From Nostoc sp. CENA543 (GTDB lineage Bacteria > Cyanobacteriota > Cyanobacteriia > Cyanobacteriales > Nostocaceae), in NCBI RefSeq assembly GCF_002896875.1, contig NZ_CP023278.1, positions 1,612,001 to 1,676,000 on the forward strand: a stretch of DNA of 64,000 nt, given 5' to 3'. Position numbers and translations under genes: made by a program. Shown piece after piece: positions 35,948 to 43,982 of the stretch (positions are counted from its first letter, which is position 1; every line of letters begins with the position of its first letter). The notes beneath the pieces are model-generated. The model was not told where the DNA came from and ran no database searches. It saw nothing but the letters and a program-made list of their open reading frames with translations.

Positions 35948-35996
35948 AATAGACCTACAATAGCACAATTCACTGTTTGAGGTATTTCTTTTTGAC
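35948..35996 (-). pseudogene. Relic of an Rpn/DUF2887 gene (fragment 2)
   Basis: On the minus strand, GQKEIPQTVNCAIVG aligns with SQEETPQTQNRAIIE of the intact Rpn protein. On the plus strand the DNA TTTGAGGTATTTCTTTTTGA matches the intact gene near 33125-33145 at nearly every base. The order of fragments 1 and 2 is swapped compared with the intact gene. Confidence 0.65.
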
Positions 35997-36082
35997 CCTC
36001 AGAATTTTAGACTTTGGATATAAGGATTGTGAATTGAGTTTTGCGGTTCAGAGTATAACTGTGTTCAATAAATTACTGAACA

Positions 36083-36124
36083 ATTACCATATTAGGATAA
36101 AAAATTGCCATTTTTGGATAGAAA
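36083..36124 (+). promoter_or_regulatory. Direct-repeat site before the ABC exporter, candidate AraC/PchR box
   Basis: AATTACCATATTAGGATA and AATTGCCATTTTTGGATA lie 21 bases apart, about 80-120 bases before the exporter start. The second unit shares GCCATTTTTGGATAG with the site before the TonB-dependent receptor. Shared control by the AraC regulator of the island is inferred. Confidence 0.6.
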
Positions 36125-36204
36125 TTGTATATCGAAAAATAGTAAGCTTTATATATTTTGGTTAATTGCTGTTGTAATTAAGTTTCTAGATTTTAATTGA
36201 GACA

Positions 36205-37995
36205 ATGACACCTAAATTGCATAATGTATCAAATCAACTCCCTCCCTTACGGCGATTACTGCGATATGGACAAAAATATCGCGGACAAATTTATCAAGCT
36301 TCTACCTATTCTGTAATTAATACTATTTTAGATTTAGCACCGCCTTGGTTAGTGGGTATTGCTGTAGACATATTAGTGCAACAACAAGATTCTATAATTG
36401 CTAAACTTGGTATTAAAGAAGTAGTATGGCAATTTGCACTACTTTCATTAATTACTATTCTTATTTGGGTCTTTGAATCACTTTCTCAGTACGCTTATGA
36501 TCGACTTTGGCGCAATGTCGCGCAGAATATTCAACATAACTTACGTTTAGATGCCTACAATCACTTACAACAATTAGAATCAGCTTATTTTGAAGACAGC
36601 AGTACAGGTGGTTTGATGTCGATTCTCAGTGATGATATCAACCAACTTGAAGACTTTTTAAATGGGGGAGCAAATGAAGTTATTCAAGTCACAACTGCTT
36701 TGATAATTTTGATGGTTGGGGCGTTTTTTATTTTACCAGTTCATATTACTCTGGCGGCAATGTTACCTATGCCCTTTATTCTTTGGGGTTCATTGGTATA
36801 TCAGAAGCGTCTTGAACCCCGTTATGCTGATGTTAGAGAAAAAGTTAGTTTCCTCAATTCAAGGCTGGCTAATAATATTAGTGGAATTACTACAATTAAA
36901 AGTTTCACAGCAGAAAATTATGAGAATGCTAGATTAGCCGAGGAAAGTGAAGCTTATAGAAAAAGTAATACCAAAGCCATTAAACTTTCTGCGGCTTTTG
37001 TCCCCTTAATTAGAATGTTGGTTTTAGCAGGGTTTACGGCTTTATTATTTTTGGGAGGAATGGCAGCTTATTCACAAAAAATATCTATAGGTAATTACAG
37101 TGTTTTACTGGTGTTGGTGCAGAGATTACTGTGGCCATTGGTGTTTTTAGGAGAAACTTTTGACCACTATCAAAGGGCAATGGCTTCTACTAAGCGGGTG
37201 ATGGATTTATTAGATACTCCTATCCAAATTACTACGGGAGATGTGCCTTTAGTGATGGAACAGGTGCGGGGTGAAGTTGATTTGCAAAATGTGACTTTTG
37301 CCTATCGCAATAGTACCGCGATCATTAAAAATTTATCATTGCATATTCCTGCTGGAAATACTATTGCCATTGTTGGTTCTACCGGCTCAGGTAAAAGCAC
37401 TTTAGTGAAATTATTATTGCGGTTTTATGATGTTTCTAGTGGCGCAATTACGATTGATGGCGTTGATATTCAAAAGTTAAATCTGTATGATTTGCGTCGT
37501 AGTATTGGCTTAGTTAGTCAAGATGTGTTTTTATTTCATGGTACGGTAGCAGAAAATATTGCCTATGGTACGTTTGATGCTGGGGATGAAGCCATTATTA
37601 ACGCTGCAAAAGTAGCTGAAGCCCATGATTTTATTATGCGACTTCCTCAAGGTTATGAAACGATAGTTGGGGAACGAGGACAAAAGTTATCTGGGGGACA
37701 ACGCCAACGTATTGCTATAGCTAGAGCCGTTTTGAAAAATCCACCGATTTTGATTTTAGATGAAGCGACATCTGCGGTAGATAATGAAACGGAAGCAGCA
37801 ATCCAACGTTCTTTAGAAAAGATTACCGTAAATCGGACAACAATTGCGATCGCTCACCGTCTTTCCACAATTCGTCACAGTCATTGCATATATGTCATGG
37901 AACATGGACAAATTGTCGAGCAGGGTACACACGAAGATTTAATCGCCCTGAATGGGATTTACACCAGTTTGTGGCGTGTACAGTCTGGGCTTTAA
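36205..37995 (+). CDS. ABC exporter, fused permease and ATPase
   Basis: A 596-residue half-transporter. The N-terminal part (about residues 1-320) has six transmembrane helices of the type I exporter fold, with APPWLVGIAVDILVQQ and the coupling region ISGITTIKSFTAENYE. The ATPase part has Walker A GSTGSGKST (about 390-398), signature [20 protein letters not shown] (about 493) and Walker B ILILDEATSAVD. The receptor-like control site in front and the location at the end of the siderophore island suggest siderophore export, but the family also exports lipids, peptides and drugs. It is monocistronic. Confidence 0.88.
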   Translation: MTPKLHNVSNQLPPLRRLLRYGQKYRGQIYQASTYSVINTILDLAPPWLVGIAVDILVQQQDSIIAKLGIKEVVWQFALLSLITILIWVFESLSQYAYDRLWRNVAQNIQHNLRLDAYNHLQQLESAYFEDSSTGGLMSILSDDINQLEDFLNGGANEVIQVTTALIILMVGAFFILPVHITLAAMLPMPFILWGSLVYQKRLEPRYADVREKVSFLNSRLANNISGITTIKSFTAENYENARLAEESEAYRKSNTKAIKLSAAFVPLIRMLVLAGFTALLFLGGMAAYSQKISIGNYSVLLVLVQRLLWPLVFLGETFDHYQRAMASTKRVMDLLDTPIQITTGDVPLVMEQVRGEVDLQNVTFAYRNSTAIIKNLSLHIPAGNTIAIVGSTGSGKSTLVKLLLRFYDVSSGAITIDGVDIQKLNLYDLRRSIGLVSQDVFLFHGTVAENIAYGTFDAGDEAIINAAKVAEAHDFIMRLPQGYETIVGERGQKLSGGQRQRIAIARAVLKNPPILILDEATSAVDNETEAAIQRSLEKITVNRTTIAIAHRLSTIRHSHCIYVMEHGQIVEQGTHEDLIALNGIYTSLWRVQSGL

Positions 37996-38012
37996 CAGTC
38001 CACAGCGTTCTA

Positions 38013-38128
38013 ACTTTTCACGTTATAGGGAACAGGTAACGCAAAACCTAACCCCCTAACCCCCTTCCCTACTAGGGAAGGGGGAAAATTAAAGCCTCTC
38101 TCCTTTTAGGCGATGGTGTACACACAAG
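38013..38128. repeat. Dispersed repeat element, copy A (116 bp)
   Basis: It runs from ACTTTTCACGTTAT to GTGTACACACAAG and has a CCCCCTTCCCTA/TAGGGAAGGGGG hairpin in the middle and AAAGCCTCTCTCC near the end. The same sequence in the opposite orientation is at 58514-58627 with roughly 85 percent identity by eye. The hairpin sits downstream of the exporter and may also end its transcript. Confidence 0.75.
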
Positions 38129-38148
38129 TGTTACCAGCATCAAGAGAA

Positions 38149-40218
38149 TTACTTCGATGGTGGGCATAATCGCTGTACGCTTGCAGGTAATTTTTGACAC
38201 ATTTGTTGTAAAGTTTGTGGGTAGAGTTGCGAGAGTGCAAATAAAGCTATGGCGGAACTACCCATGAGTACAATTAGCAGCCCGCCCAGCATTAACCAAG
38301 GTTTACGCCGACGGATGGGGGTTGGAGTGGATTCTGCGCTCAGTTCTAAATCTAACAAGGCTTGAGAACTTGCGGCTAAAGCAGGTTGAGGTTCAATTTC
38401 TGCTAGTGATGATACTTCCGGTTCTGAAATTTCTGGGGGTATTTGTGTGATATCTGAGGTTACTGGGGGTATCTCTGCGATATTTGAGTTTAATGGTGGA
38501 ATTTCTGCTAGTTCTGAGATATCTGGTGGGATTTCTGCGATGTCGAGTATTTTTGATTCTGGGGGAATCTCTGCTAGTGGCTGTGGTTTAGGAATGGGGA
38601 CTAAATAATCTTTACTGAGACGACACAGAAGTAACACAAGCGAAATATTATCATGGCCATTTTCTTGATTGGCTAAATCAATCCATTGCTGAACGGCATC
38701 GGACAAAGCTAGTTCACCTGTTAAGATTGGCAGTGCGTAATCTTGCCAGGATTTTTCTACTAAATTGCGATCGCTCAAACCATCAGAACATAGCAATAAT
38801 ATGCCATCTTCCTCTAAAATCAAGCGTTGAATTACAAAACGCAGCGATTCAGCATCTCGGCTTCCCAAGGCTTGAGTTAAAGCTTGAGCATCTGGTCTTT
38901 GCAGTGCTTGATGATACAAGCTCCTTCCCAAACGGATTTCTCTGGCAATCACATCATCATCTACTGTCAGTTGTTGGCAATAGTCGCGAGTTATCCAATA
39001 AGCACGACTATCACCCACACTTGCCAAATATAATTCGTGGGCGTTTTCTGACTTCACCCCCGATAGTGTGGAAACTCTTTGCGGTACTTGTAAGGCCATG
39101 ACAAGAGTCGTCGCCATCCTGGCTCTACCTTGGCGGTTTTGTTCGTCGTTGCGGGAGCTAATTAAGTTATTAACTACCCGTAAGCAAGTTTCTAGTTGTT
39201 CTTGCAATAATTTGGGTGTAATTATCTCCGATTCTTGGGCTATCTCTGCCATTAGAGCTTGAATTTGCAATTTTAAGGACTGCACTGCTAATTGACTAGC
39301 AACTTCACCGCCTTGATGTCCGCCAATGCCATCGCAGACAATTGACAATTTTGGGATTAAGGAATCATTGAGATGCTCTAAACTTTGTGGAAAGCAAGTA
39401 TCTTCATTTTGTGTGAGTCGCATCCCCGTATCTGTTGCACCGCAAACCTGGAGCGTTAAGGGTAATTCTGCTGCTGTCGAGAGTAATAAAGCATTGAGTT
39501 GGGTGGTAATGGTGTCTAACTCCACTGCTGAGTTACTCATTTGCTGGAGAATATTATTTAATGCGACAGTGATTGGGGTGTCTGTGAAATTGATTAGAGA
39601 CTGCCAACTCTGGGCTAAATCCTGTAACGTGGGTGGTGCGGTGTTGATATTGGCGTGGAGTTCCAAAAGTCGCACACACCAACCTTGAACTCGCAAATTA
39701 TTCGGGATCAGTAAACTTTGACTCAGTCCCAATTCCGATAAAGGTGTCCACAGTTGGAGGATTTGCCAGAGCCAGTAAACTTGTCTCACTGGTTTAGCCT
39801 GATCCCAGGCGACATTCAAAGACGGGTAAAGATTTCCCTGTTTGTCGATAGGGACATTATCTAATAACAGGATATCCCCTTGATCTGCTGCTTCGGAGGG
39901 AACAAATCCATAGACTTGGGGAAGATGTAAACGCTCTGGATATAAGCGCAGATAGGGCATAATTGCTGGTGGCAGTTCTGGGGGTACAATTGGCGATCGC
40001 CCTGGTTGAGTGTCTAGCCATACTTGAGGTGCTATGACCTCATACCTATCGGCAAATTTTATACCTGGTTTCATCCTAGCTGCTGCTGCTCCACTTGCCC
40101 AAAGATAGCGATAAACTAAGTGAGTTTGACAACTGGCGCAGACAGCATCACCTATAGAGTTTATCGGATTCTCACAGTGAGGATTTATACAAAAAATAAC
40201 TTGCTCAGTAGAAATCAT
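38149..40218 (-). CDS. PP2C-type protein phosphatase with zinc ribbon and C-terminal membrane anchor
   Basis: A 689-residue protein. The N-terminal zinc ribbon is CINPHCENPIN...CASC (residues 10-33). A kinase-like but degenerate region follows (DRYEVIAPQVW onward), then a PP2C domain at about 265-535 with CDGIGGHQGGEVASQ, ASVGDSRAYWI, LCSDGLSD and GHDNISLVL, all metal-ligand motifs present. About five repeats of AEIPP (about 548-615) link to one transmembrane helix (about 643-665) and a short Cys-containing end. It should dephosphorylate Ser/Thr proteins at the membrane. PP2C partners of Hanks-type kinases fit the kinase-rich genome, but the target is unknown. Confidence 0.85.
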   Translation of the reverse strand: MISTEQVIFCINPHCENPINSIGDAVCASCQTHLVYRYLWASGAAAARMKPGIKFADRYEVIAPQVWLDTQPGRSPIVPPELPPAIMPYLRLYPERLHLPQVYGFVPSEAADQGDILLLDNVPIDKQGNLYPSLNVAWDQAKPVRQVYWLWQILQLWTPLSELGLSQSLLIPNNLRVQGWCVRLLELHANINTAPPTLQDLAQSWQSLINFTDTPITVALNNILQQMSNSAVELDTITTQLNALLLSTAAELPLTLQVCGATDTGMRLTQNEDTCFPQSLEHLNDSLIPKLSIVCDGIGGHQGGEVASQLAVQSLKLQIQALMAEIAQESEIITPKLLQEQLETCLRVVNNLISSRNDEQNRQGRARMATTLVMALQVPQRVSTLSGVKSENAHELYLASVGDSRAYWITRDYCQQLTVDDDVIAREIRLGRSLYHQALQRPDAQALTQALGSRDAESLRFVIQRLILEEDGILLLCSDGLSDRNLVEKSWQDYALPILTGELALSDAVQQWIDLANQENGHDNISLVLLLCRLSKDYLVPIPKPQPLAEIPPESKILDIAEIPPDISELAEIPPLNSNIAEIPPVTSDITQIPPEISEPEVSSLAEIEPQPALAASSQALLDLELSAESTPTPIRRRKPWLMLGGLLIVLMGSSAIALFALSQLYPQTLQQMCQKLPASVQRLCPPSK

Positions 40219-40453
40219 AAAATTATTAATTTAAAAATAAATCAGATCGTGAATTCAATTAAATTTAGCTGCCAAAGACTTGAAAGCTAGAATAGACTGG
40301 ACTTGTACACATTTTGCTACAGGTTGTTACTGAATTTAATCACAATTATTTACTAAAGATCGTCAATTTTTCTGTAAGCCGCTAGTGTCGATATGTATCT
40401 ACTCTCAGATATTGAGAAGTTTATGTTGTAACTGTAGTGTCTAGGATGGCGAT

Positions 40454-40888
40454 ATGCCAATTTCTACCTTAATCTGGCTGATGGCAGGAGCAGTTTTATG
40501 TTTGACAGAACTGTTTCTACCATCGGCTTTCGTGGCCTTTATGATGGGGATTAGTGCCTTAATTGTGGCGTTACTCTCGCAATTCGGGTTGGCGTTGTGG
40601 ATGCAAGTTGTAGCTTGGCTGCTAATTTCTAGCTTATTGATTGTGCTTTCCCGCCGATTTTTACAGCCACGACGACGCAAGTCAAAAATTCAAGATGCGG
40701 TGACAGCAGAGACGTTAACGGAAATTCCTGCTGGGAAAACAGGGCGTGTGCTGTACGAAGGGAATTCTTGGCGGGCGTTATGCGACGATGAAAAAATTGC
40801 GATCGCATCTCATGAAAGGGTTTATGTAGTCAGAAGAGAAGGAACTACATTGATTGTGATGCCAGAAAATTTGTTGAGGAGTCATTAG
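40454..40888 (+). CDS. NfeD-like membrane protein
   Basis: A 144-residue protein with three to four hydrophobic helices (LIWLMAGAVLCLTELFLPSAFV, then WMQVVAWLLISSLLIVLSRRF) and a C-terminal OB-fold-like domain (GKTGRVLYEGNSWRALCDDE-IA...VYVVRREGTTLIVMPE). This is the short NfeD form that works with SPFH/stomatin proteins. The stomatin gene lies 135 bases downstream on the same strand. The stop TAG is the first TAG of a TAGTCAT array, and the last two codons (SH) are repeat sequence. Confidence 0.85.
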   Translation: MPISTLIWLMAGAVLCLTELFLPSAFVAFMMGISALIVALLSQFGLALWMQVVAWLLISSLLIVLSRRFLQPRRRKSKIQDAVTAETLTEIPAGKTGRVLYEGNSWRALCDDEKIAIASHERVYVVRREGTTLIVMPENLLRSH

Positions 40889-40985
40889 TCATTAGTCATT
40901 AGTCATTAGTCATTAGTCATTAGTCATTAGTCATTAGTCATTAGTCATTAGTCATTAGTCATTAGTCATTAGTTATTAGTTATTG
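40882..40985. repeat. TAGTCAT heptamer array (about 14 units)
   Basis: Near-perfect TAGTCAT units run from the last codons of nfeD to about 40972, with TAGTTAT variants at the end, between nfeD and the stomatin gene. This is the longest uniform heptamer array in the window. Confidence 0.9.
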
Positions 40986-41023
40986 GTTTCAAATTTGATT
41001 TAAATATTTGGGAGTATTGATAA

Positions 41024-41998
41024 ATGTTTGAACAACTTCTTCTACTGGTATTTTTGGGCTTGGGTGGTTCTGCTGTGGCTGGTTCTGTGAAAGTTGTTAA
41101 CCAGGGGAACGAGGCTTTAGTAGAAAGGCTGGGAAGCTATAACAAAAAACTCGAACCTGGGCTAAATTTTGTCATGCCTTTCTTAGATAAAATTGTCTAC
41201 AAAGAAACTATTCGGGAAAAAGTTTTAGATATTCCACCCCAAAAATGTATTACCCGTGACAACGTAGGTATTGAAGTAGACGCGGTGGTTTATTGGCGGA
41301 TTGTTGATATGGAAAAAGCCTGGTATAAGGTAGAAAATCTCCATTCAGCAATGGTGAATTTAGTGTTAACTCAAATTCGCGCCGAAATGGGACAATTAGA
41401 ATTAGATGAAACCTTTACTGCGCGCGCTCAAATTAATGAAATTTTATTAAGAGACTTGGATATTGCGACTGATCCTTGGGGCGTAAAAGTGACACGGGTA
41501 GAACTACGAGACATTATCCCATCCCAAGCAGTGCGGGAATCGATGGAATTACAAATGTCAGCAGAACGCCGCAGAAGAGCCGCAATTTTAAATTCTGAAG
41601 GTGAAAGGGAAGCTGCTGTTAATAGTGCTAGAGGTAAAGCTGAAGCACAAATTTTAGATGCAGAAGCTAGACAAAAATCTGTGATTTTACAAGCGGAAGC
41701 CGAACAAAAAGCCATAGTTTTGAAAGCACAAGCAGAACGTCAACAGCAAGTGCTGAAAGCTCAAGCTATAGCAGAATCAGCAGAAATTATCGCTCAGAAA
41801 ATTAACTCAAATTCTACTACGAACCAAGCATTAGAAGTATTATTTGCTTTGGGCTATCTTGATATGGGTGCTATCATCGGCAAGAGCGATAGTAGCAAGG
41901 TAATGTTTATTGATCCCCGCACTATTCCTGCTACTTTAGAAGGTATCCGTTCAATTGTTGCAGATAATCCCACTGACTCAATAGTTAATGGGCGTTAG
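41024..41998 (+). CDS. SPFH/Band 7 stomatin-like (paraslipin/QmcA) protein
   Basis: A 324-residue membrane-attached scaffold protein. The N-terminus [32 protein letters not shown] gives a membrane segment and the SPFH start. The body holds [31 protein letters not shown] and [13 protein letters not shown], then a coiled coil ([26 protein letters not shown] and onward). It forms oligomers that organise membrane domains and may protect the FtsH protease (known of relatives). Pairing with NfeD is the usual operon. Terminated by the hairpin at 42055. Confidence 0.92.
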   Translation: MFEQLLLLVFLGLGGSAVAGSVKVVNQGNEALVERLGSYNKKLEPGLNFVMPFLDKIVYKETIREKVLDIPPQKCITRDNVGIEVDAVVYWRIVDMEKAWYKVENLHSAMVNLVLTQIRAEMGQLELDETFTARAQINEILLRDLDIATDPWGVKVTRVELRDIIPSQAVRESMELQMSAERRRRAAILNSEGEREAAVNSARGKAEAQILDAEARQKSVILQAEAEQKAIVLKAQAERQQQVLKAQAIAESAEIIAQKINSNSTTNQALEVLFALGYLDMGAIIGKSDSSKVMFIDPRTIPATLEGIRSIVADNPTDSIVNGR

Positions 41999-42054
41999 TC
42001 AAGTCGCTTTGCTTTAATTCAAAATACAAAATAATTAGTAGGATAATTTTTCAT

Positions 42055-42080
42055 GGGTGCAAGTATTTGCACCCTTATTT
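42055..42080 (+). terminator. Rho-independent terminator of the nfeD-stomatin operon
   Basis: GGGTGCAA-GTAT-TTGCACCC is a perfect 8-bp stem with a 4-base loop followed by TTATTT, 57 bases after the stomatin stop. Confidence 0.75.
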
Positions 42081-42089
42081 AATCAGTTT

Positions 42090-42202
42090 GTAGTAAGGAC
42101 TTTAGTCCTTTTTTGTTCGCGGAGCGTCTCGGAGAGAAATCCATTGCGTTAGCGTAGCGGGGCGTTAGCCCATTGCGAACTGCGAATTGCGAATTGCGAA
42201 TT
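42090..42202. repeat. Dispersed repeat with GGACTTTAGTCC hairpin (inverted copy) plus GCGAATT units
   Basis: GTAGTAAGGACTTTAGTCCTTTTTTGTTCGCGGAGCGTCTC has the same blocks as the 11.9 and 14.8 kb copies in reverse. It is followed by AGCGTAGCGGGGCGTTAGCCC and then GCGAATT heptamers to about 42202. The hairpin plus T-run may add a second terminator. Confidence 0.75.
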
Positions 42203-42206
42203 GGTT

Positions 42207-42560
42207 TTATATTGACTTACCTAAAGCACTGTTTTCTAATTGTTTGATTTGTTCTGATTGTTCTGCTAGACGCACAGTCAGACTTTGACACACTAATTCG
42301 CACAAATCAAAAATAATCGGATCAGCAATTTCATAGTATACACTTACACCTTGTGGTTGACGCTTGATGATACCTTTTTGCGCCAAAATCTGTAGGTGCT
42401 TGGAAACATTGGCTTGCTTAAGCTGCGTAATTTCCATAATTTCTGTGACATTTTTTGCACCTGTTTTGAGCGCGCACAAAACCTGTAAGCGGCTCACCTC
42501 AGATAACACTTTGAAATACTCTGCAACAGGTGTAAGTGCAATGGTGGAGGATTCGAGCAT
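42207..42560 (-). CDS. ArsR-family regulator, possible persulfide sensor
   Basis: A 117-residue winged-helix repressor: YFKVLSEVSRLQVLCALKTG, NVTEIMEITQLKQANVSKHLQIL and the beta wing IIKRQPQGVSVYYEI. Cysteines are C29, C87 and C91. A Cys in the VLC position and one near the C-terminal helix resemble the disulfide pair of BigR/SqrR persulfide sensors (inference). The ArsR metal motif ELCVCDL is absent. It diverges from a persulfide dioxygenase-rhodanese-TauE operon, which such sensors regulate, and a TACTATATAGTA palindrome stands between. Confidence 0.8.
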   Translation of the reverse strand: MLESSTIALTPVAEYFKVLSEVSRLQVLCALKTGAKNVTEIMEITQLKQANVSKHLQILAQKGIIKRQPQGVSVYYEIADPIIFDLCELVCQSLTVRLAEQSEQIKQLENSALGKSI

Positions 42561-42588
42561 GGTGCAATTAAGTTCAGTAATTTTTTTC

Positions 42589-42635
42589 TTGACATTCAGT
42601 ATTGTAACATGGCTAAATTATATTACTATATAGTA
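42589..42635 (+). promoter_or_regulatory. Promoter and palindromic operator of the sulfur operon
   Basis: TTGACA (42589-42594) is followed after about 19 bases by TAAATT as a possible -10. The perfect 12-base palindrome TACTATATAGTA (42624-42635) lies just downstream, where repressor binding would block transcription. It sits between the ArsR gene and the dioxygenase gene. Confidence 0.55.
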
Positions 42636-42681
42636 GTATAGTAGAAGCAAGTCCATAGATAATTTCTCAGGAGTTCTCATC

Positions 42682-43371
42682 ATGTTCTTTCGTCAGCTTT
42701 TTGACCCCGAAACCAGCACCTACACCTATCTAATTGCTGATGAAGCCAGTAAAACAGCAGTTTTAGTTGATTCAGTCTTAGAACAAGTCGATCGCGACCA
42801 AAAATTAATTGCAGAATTAGGGTTGAAGCTAGGTTACTGTTTGGAAACCCACTTACACGCTGATCATATTACCGGTGCGGGAAAATTGCGTGAGTTAACA
42901 GGATGTATAAATATTGTGCCGTTTGGTGCAAATGCGGCTTGTGCTGACAGAAAAATTCAAGATGGAGAAGTATTGCAAATTGGCTCAGTAGAAATTGCGG
43001 CGATCGCCACTTTGGGACACACTGACAGTCATATGGCGTATTTAGTCAACAACACCCATTTACTCACAGGAGATTCCCTGCTGATTCGCGGTTGTGGACG
43101 TACAGACTTTCAGAGTGGGAATGCAGGCGCGCTTTATGACTGTATCACCCAGAAGTTATTCACCCTACCTGATAGCACCCTTGTTTACCCAGGACATGAT
43201 TATCGGGGACACATGGTTTCTACTATTGGTGAAGAGAAACAATTTAATCCGCGATTTGTCGGACGCGATCGCGTAGATTTTATCAGCTTAATGAACAATT
43301 TGAATCTTCCCAATCCGCAAAAAATTATGGAAGCAGTCCCAGCTAATCAACGGTGTGGACAAGCAGCTTAA
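42682..43371 (+). CDS. MBL-fold persulfide dioxygenase-like protein (ETHE1/Blh type)
   Basis: A 229-residue metallo-beta-lactamase-fold protein. The metal motif is HLHADH (starting H57-x-H59-x-D61-H62), followed by LGHTDSHM, LTGDSLLIRGCGRTDFQ and YPGHDYRG. The RGCGRTDFQ insert and the overall length are the marks of ETHE1/Blh persulfide dioxygenases, which oxidise glutathione persulfide to sulfite using one Fe(II). Followed by a rhodanese and a TauE/SafE sulfite exporter-like gene, so the three form a sulfide-detoxification pathway. Located 121 bases from the ArsR gene; CAGGAG ribosome site. Confidence 0.88.
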   Translation: MFFRQLFDPETSTYTYLIADEASKTAVLVDSVLEQVDRDQKLIAELGLKLGYCLETHLHADHITGAGKLRELTGCINIVPFGANAACADRKIQDGEVLQIGSVEIAAIATLGHTDSHMAYLVNNTHLLTGDSLLIRGCGRTDFQSGNAGALYDCITQKLFTLPDSTLVYPGHDYRGHMVSTIGEEKQFNPRFVGRDRVDFISLMNNLNLPNPQKIMEAVPANQRCGQAA

Positions 43372-43439
43372 CAATTCAAAATTCAAAATACCCTATCGGG
43401 AAGCAAGCTACAAAATTCAAAATTCAAGAAATCACAAGG
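43372..43439. repeat. TTCAAAA repeats between dioxygenase and rhodanese genes
   Basis: AATTCAAAATTCAAAATACC and a second AAAATTCAAAATTC block flank a short GGGAAGCAAGCTAC element. The array does not break the operon order. An AAGGA ribosome site follows. Confidence 0.65.
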
Positions 43440-43446
43440 AATAATT

Positions 43447-43980
43447 ATGGTGCAAACAGCAAAATTGACAGAAATTGATGCAGCTACACTCAAACAGTGG
43501 TTAGATTACAACAGCATCTTATTAATTGATGTGCGTGAACCTTCAGAATACGCCGAAGAACATATCCCAGAAGCCAAGTTACTTCCTTTGTCTAATTTGC
43601 AACCCAAACAAATTACCTCAGAGGAAAAACCCATAGTTTTATACTGTCGTTCTGGGAATCGTTCTGCTCAAGCTGGTAAGAAATTCATCGCTGCCGGCAT
43701 GAACAATATCTATCATTTGCAGGGTGGATTACCAACTTGGAAAGCCGCAGGTTTACCCACCAAAATTAATCCGCGTGCGCCAATTAGTATCATGCGACAA
43801 GTGCAAATTGTTGCCGGTTCATTAGTAGTTACAGGAACTTTATTAGGTGCATTTGTCTCACCTTGGTTTTTAATTTTGAGTGGCTTTGTGGGTAGTGGAT
43901 TAGTCTTTGCTGGGGTGACAAATACTTGTGCAATGGGGATGTTATTGGCGAAACTACCCTATAACAAACGGATGGGTTAA
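43447..43980 (+). CDS. Rhodanese domain fused to DUF2892 membrane segment
   Basis: A 177-residue protein. The N-terminal rhodanese domain has LLIDVREPSEYAEEHIPEA and the active loop CRSGNRS with catalytic C67. The C-terminal DUF2892 part has two hydrophobic helices (SLVVTGTLLGAFVSPWFLIL, then GFVGSGLVFAGVTNTCAMGM), so the enzyme faces the cytosol from the inner membrane. It would transfer sulfane sulfur between persulfides and thiosulfate beside the dioxygenase. It is three bases from the TauE gene. Confidence 0.85.
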   Translation: MVQTAKLTEIDAATLKQWLDYNSILLIDVREPSEYAEEHIPEAKLLPLSNLQPKQITSEEKPIVLYCRSGNRSAQAGKKFIAAGMNNIYHLQGGLPTWKAAGLPTKINPRAPISIMRQVQIVAGSLVVTGTLLGAFVSPWFLILSGFVGSGLVFAGVTNTCAMGMLLAKLPYNKRMG

Positions 43981-43982
43981 TT

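Noticed and set aside
40882-40985. Regular repeat array, considered as CRISPR
   Set aside because: Seven-base units without unique spacers, so it is a short tandem repeat.
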